DNA of 29,437 nucleotides, taken from assembly GCA_001931905.2 (NCBI GenBank), contig MSJI02000712.1:1-29437 (forward strand). The letters are read 5' to 3'. Under the pieces are notes generated by a model. The model was not told the origin of the DNA. It saw nothing but the letters and a program-made list of their open reading frames with translations, and did not search any database. Both the position numbers and the translations under genes were made by a program. Positions 29,149-29,437 of the stretch are shown here, piece by piece; the stretch's first letter is position 1; each line of letters opens with the position of its first letter. The stretch comes from Cladosporium sp. IMV 00045 (lineage: Eukaryota > Ascomycota > Dothideomycetes > Cladosporiales > Cladosporiaceae).

Positions 29149-29437
29149 CTACTTCAACGCCCTATGCGCAATATCCCTGCGGAACTGCATGCCCTCGAAC
29201 TGAATGTTCTTCACGCCCTCATAAGTGCGATCCACAGCTTCCTTGAGCGACTTGCCCGTCGCAGTCGCAGCGATGACACGCCCACCAGCCGTCTTCAACT
29301 GCCCATCGGCACCGAGCGCCGTGCCCGCGTGGAAAATGTACTTCCCCTCCTCAGCCGGCTGCGTCACGGTCATAGGCGTGCCCTTGGTGTACGAGCCCGG
29401 GTATCCGCCCGCGGCGACGACGACGGTGCACGCGTGC
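29149..29437 (-). CDS. Glycinamide ribonucleotide synthetase, C-terminal part (partial)
   Basis: The window's right edge cuts the gene; the last 95 codons are present and in frame to the edge. The segments CTVVVAAGGYPGSYTKGTP, YIFHAGTAL, GGRVIAATATGKSLKEAV and GMQFRRDIAHRALK are the C-terminal (ATP-grasp-following) subdomain of phosphoribosylamine-glycine ligase (GARS, PurD), step 2 of purine synthesis, in the cytosol. In S. cerevisiae Ade5,7 the GARS part is followed by an AIR synthetase (PurM) part in the same chain. Here a stop (TAG) follows directly after HRALK, so either this gene encodes GARS alone or the AIRS part lies N-terminal or elsewhere. The bulk of the gene is outside the window. 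Confidence 0.88.
   Translation of the reverse strand, partial: HACTVVVAAGGYPGSYTKGTPMTVTQPAEEGKYIFHAGTALGADGQLKTAGGRVIAATATGKSLKEAVDRTYEGVKNIQFEGMQFRRDIAHRALK

Overview
The window reads as nuclear DNA of a filamentous ascomycete (Pezizomycotina, probably a Dothideomycete; this placement is inference). The supporting signs are short spliceosomal introns of about 49-61 nt with GTRNGY donors, CTRAY-like branch points and YAG acceptors, pyrimidine-rich leaders, and typical families of such fungi: a Zn(II)2Cys6 finger, a DUF3176-like protein, secreted GMC oxidoreductase, spherulin-type cupin and NucA/NucB-like secreted nuclease. There are no operons, Shine-Dalgarno sites or CRISPR arrays.

Left part (1 to about 11,050) looks like an accessory, decaying compartment. 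Two diverged direct copies of a repeat (about 600-828 and 4535-4775) bracket a Zn2Cys6 regulator fragment, a secreted acidic protein whose nuclease-like domain appears frameshifted, and a two-exon orphan of 179 aa. Next come an intact CorA-type membrane protein with a degenerate WW-like N-terminal module (4946-6727), the C-terminal remnant of a DUF3176-like membrane protein with two frame breaks (7566-8064), and a five-exon secreted GMC oxidoreductase whose last exon carries two offsetting frame breaks (8985-11045).

A 2.2 kb stretch without a recognisable gene separates this from the right part (13,209 to the end), where every gene reads cleanly. These are a secreted cupin of the germin/spherulin type (three exons), the GPN-loop GTPase GPN3, a nuclear-looking 2EXR/F-box-like protein, cytosolic tyrosyl-tRNA synthetase, a PXA-PX-nexin-C membrane tether, a conserved-looking cysteine-motif protein of unknown role, a secreted and probably GPI-anchored alanine-rich protein built from a strict 61-residue double repeat, and the 3' end of a glycinamide ribonucleotide synthetase gene cut by the window edge.

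The right half is mostly housekeeping (translation, RNA polymerase assembly, purine synthesis, membrane contact). The left half holds secreted or membrane accessory genes in various stages of loss. No metabolic cluster joins these genes. The most unusual items are the 32/29-residue alternating repeat protein, the WW-like/CorA fusion, and the concentration of indel-broken genes left of about 11 kb next to frame-perfect genes on the right.
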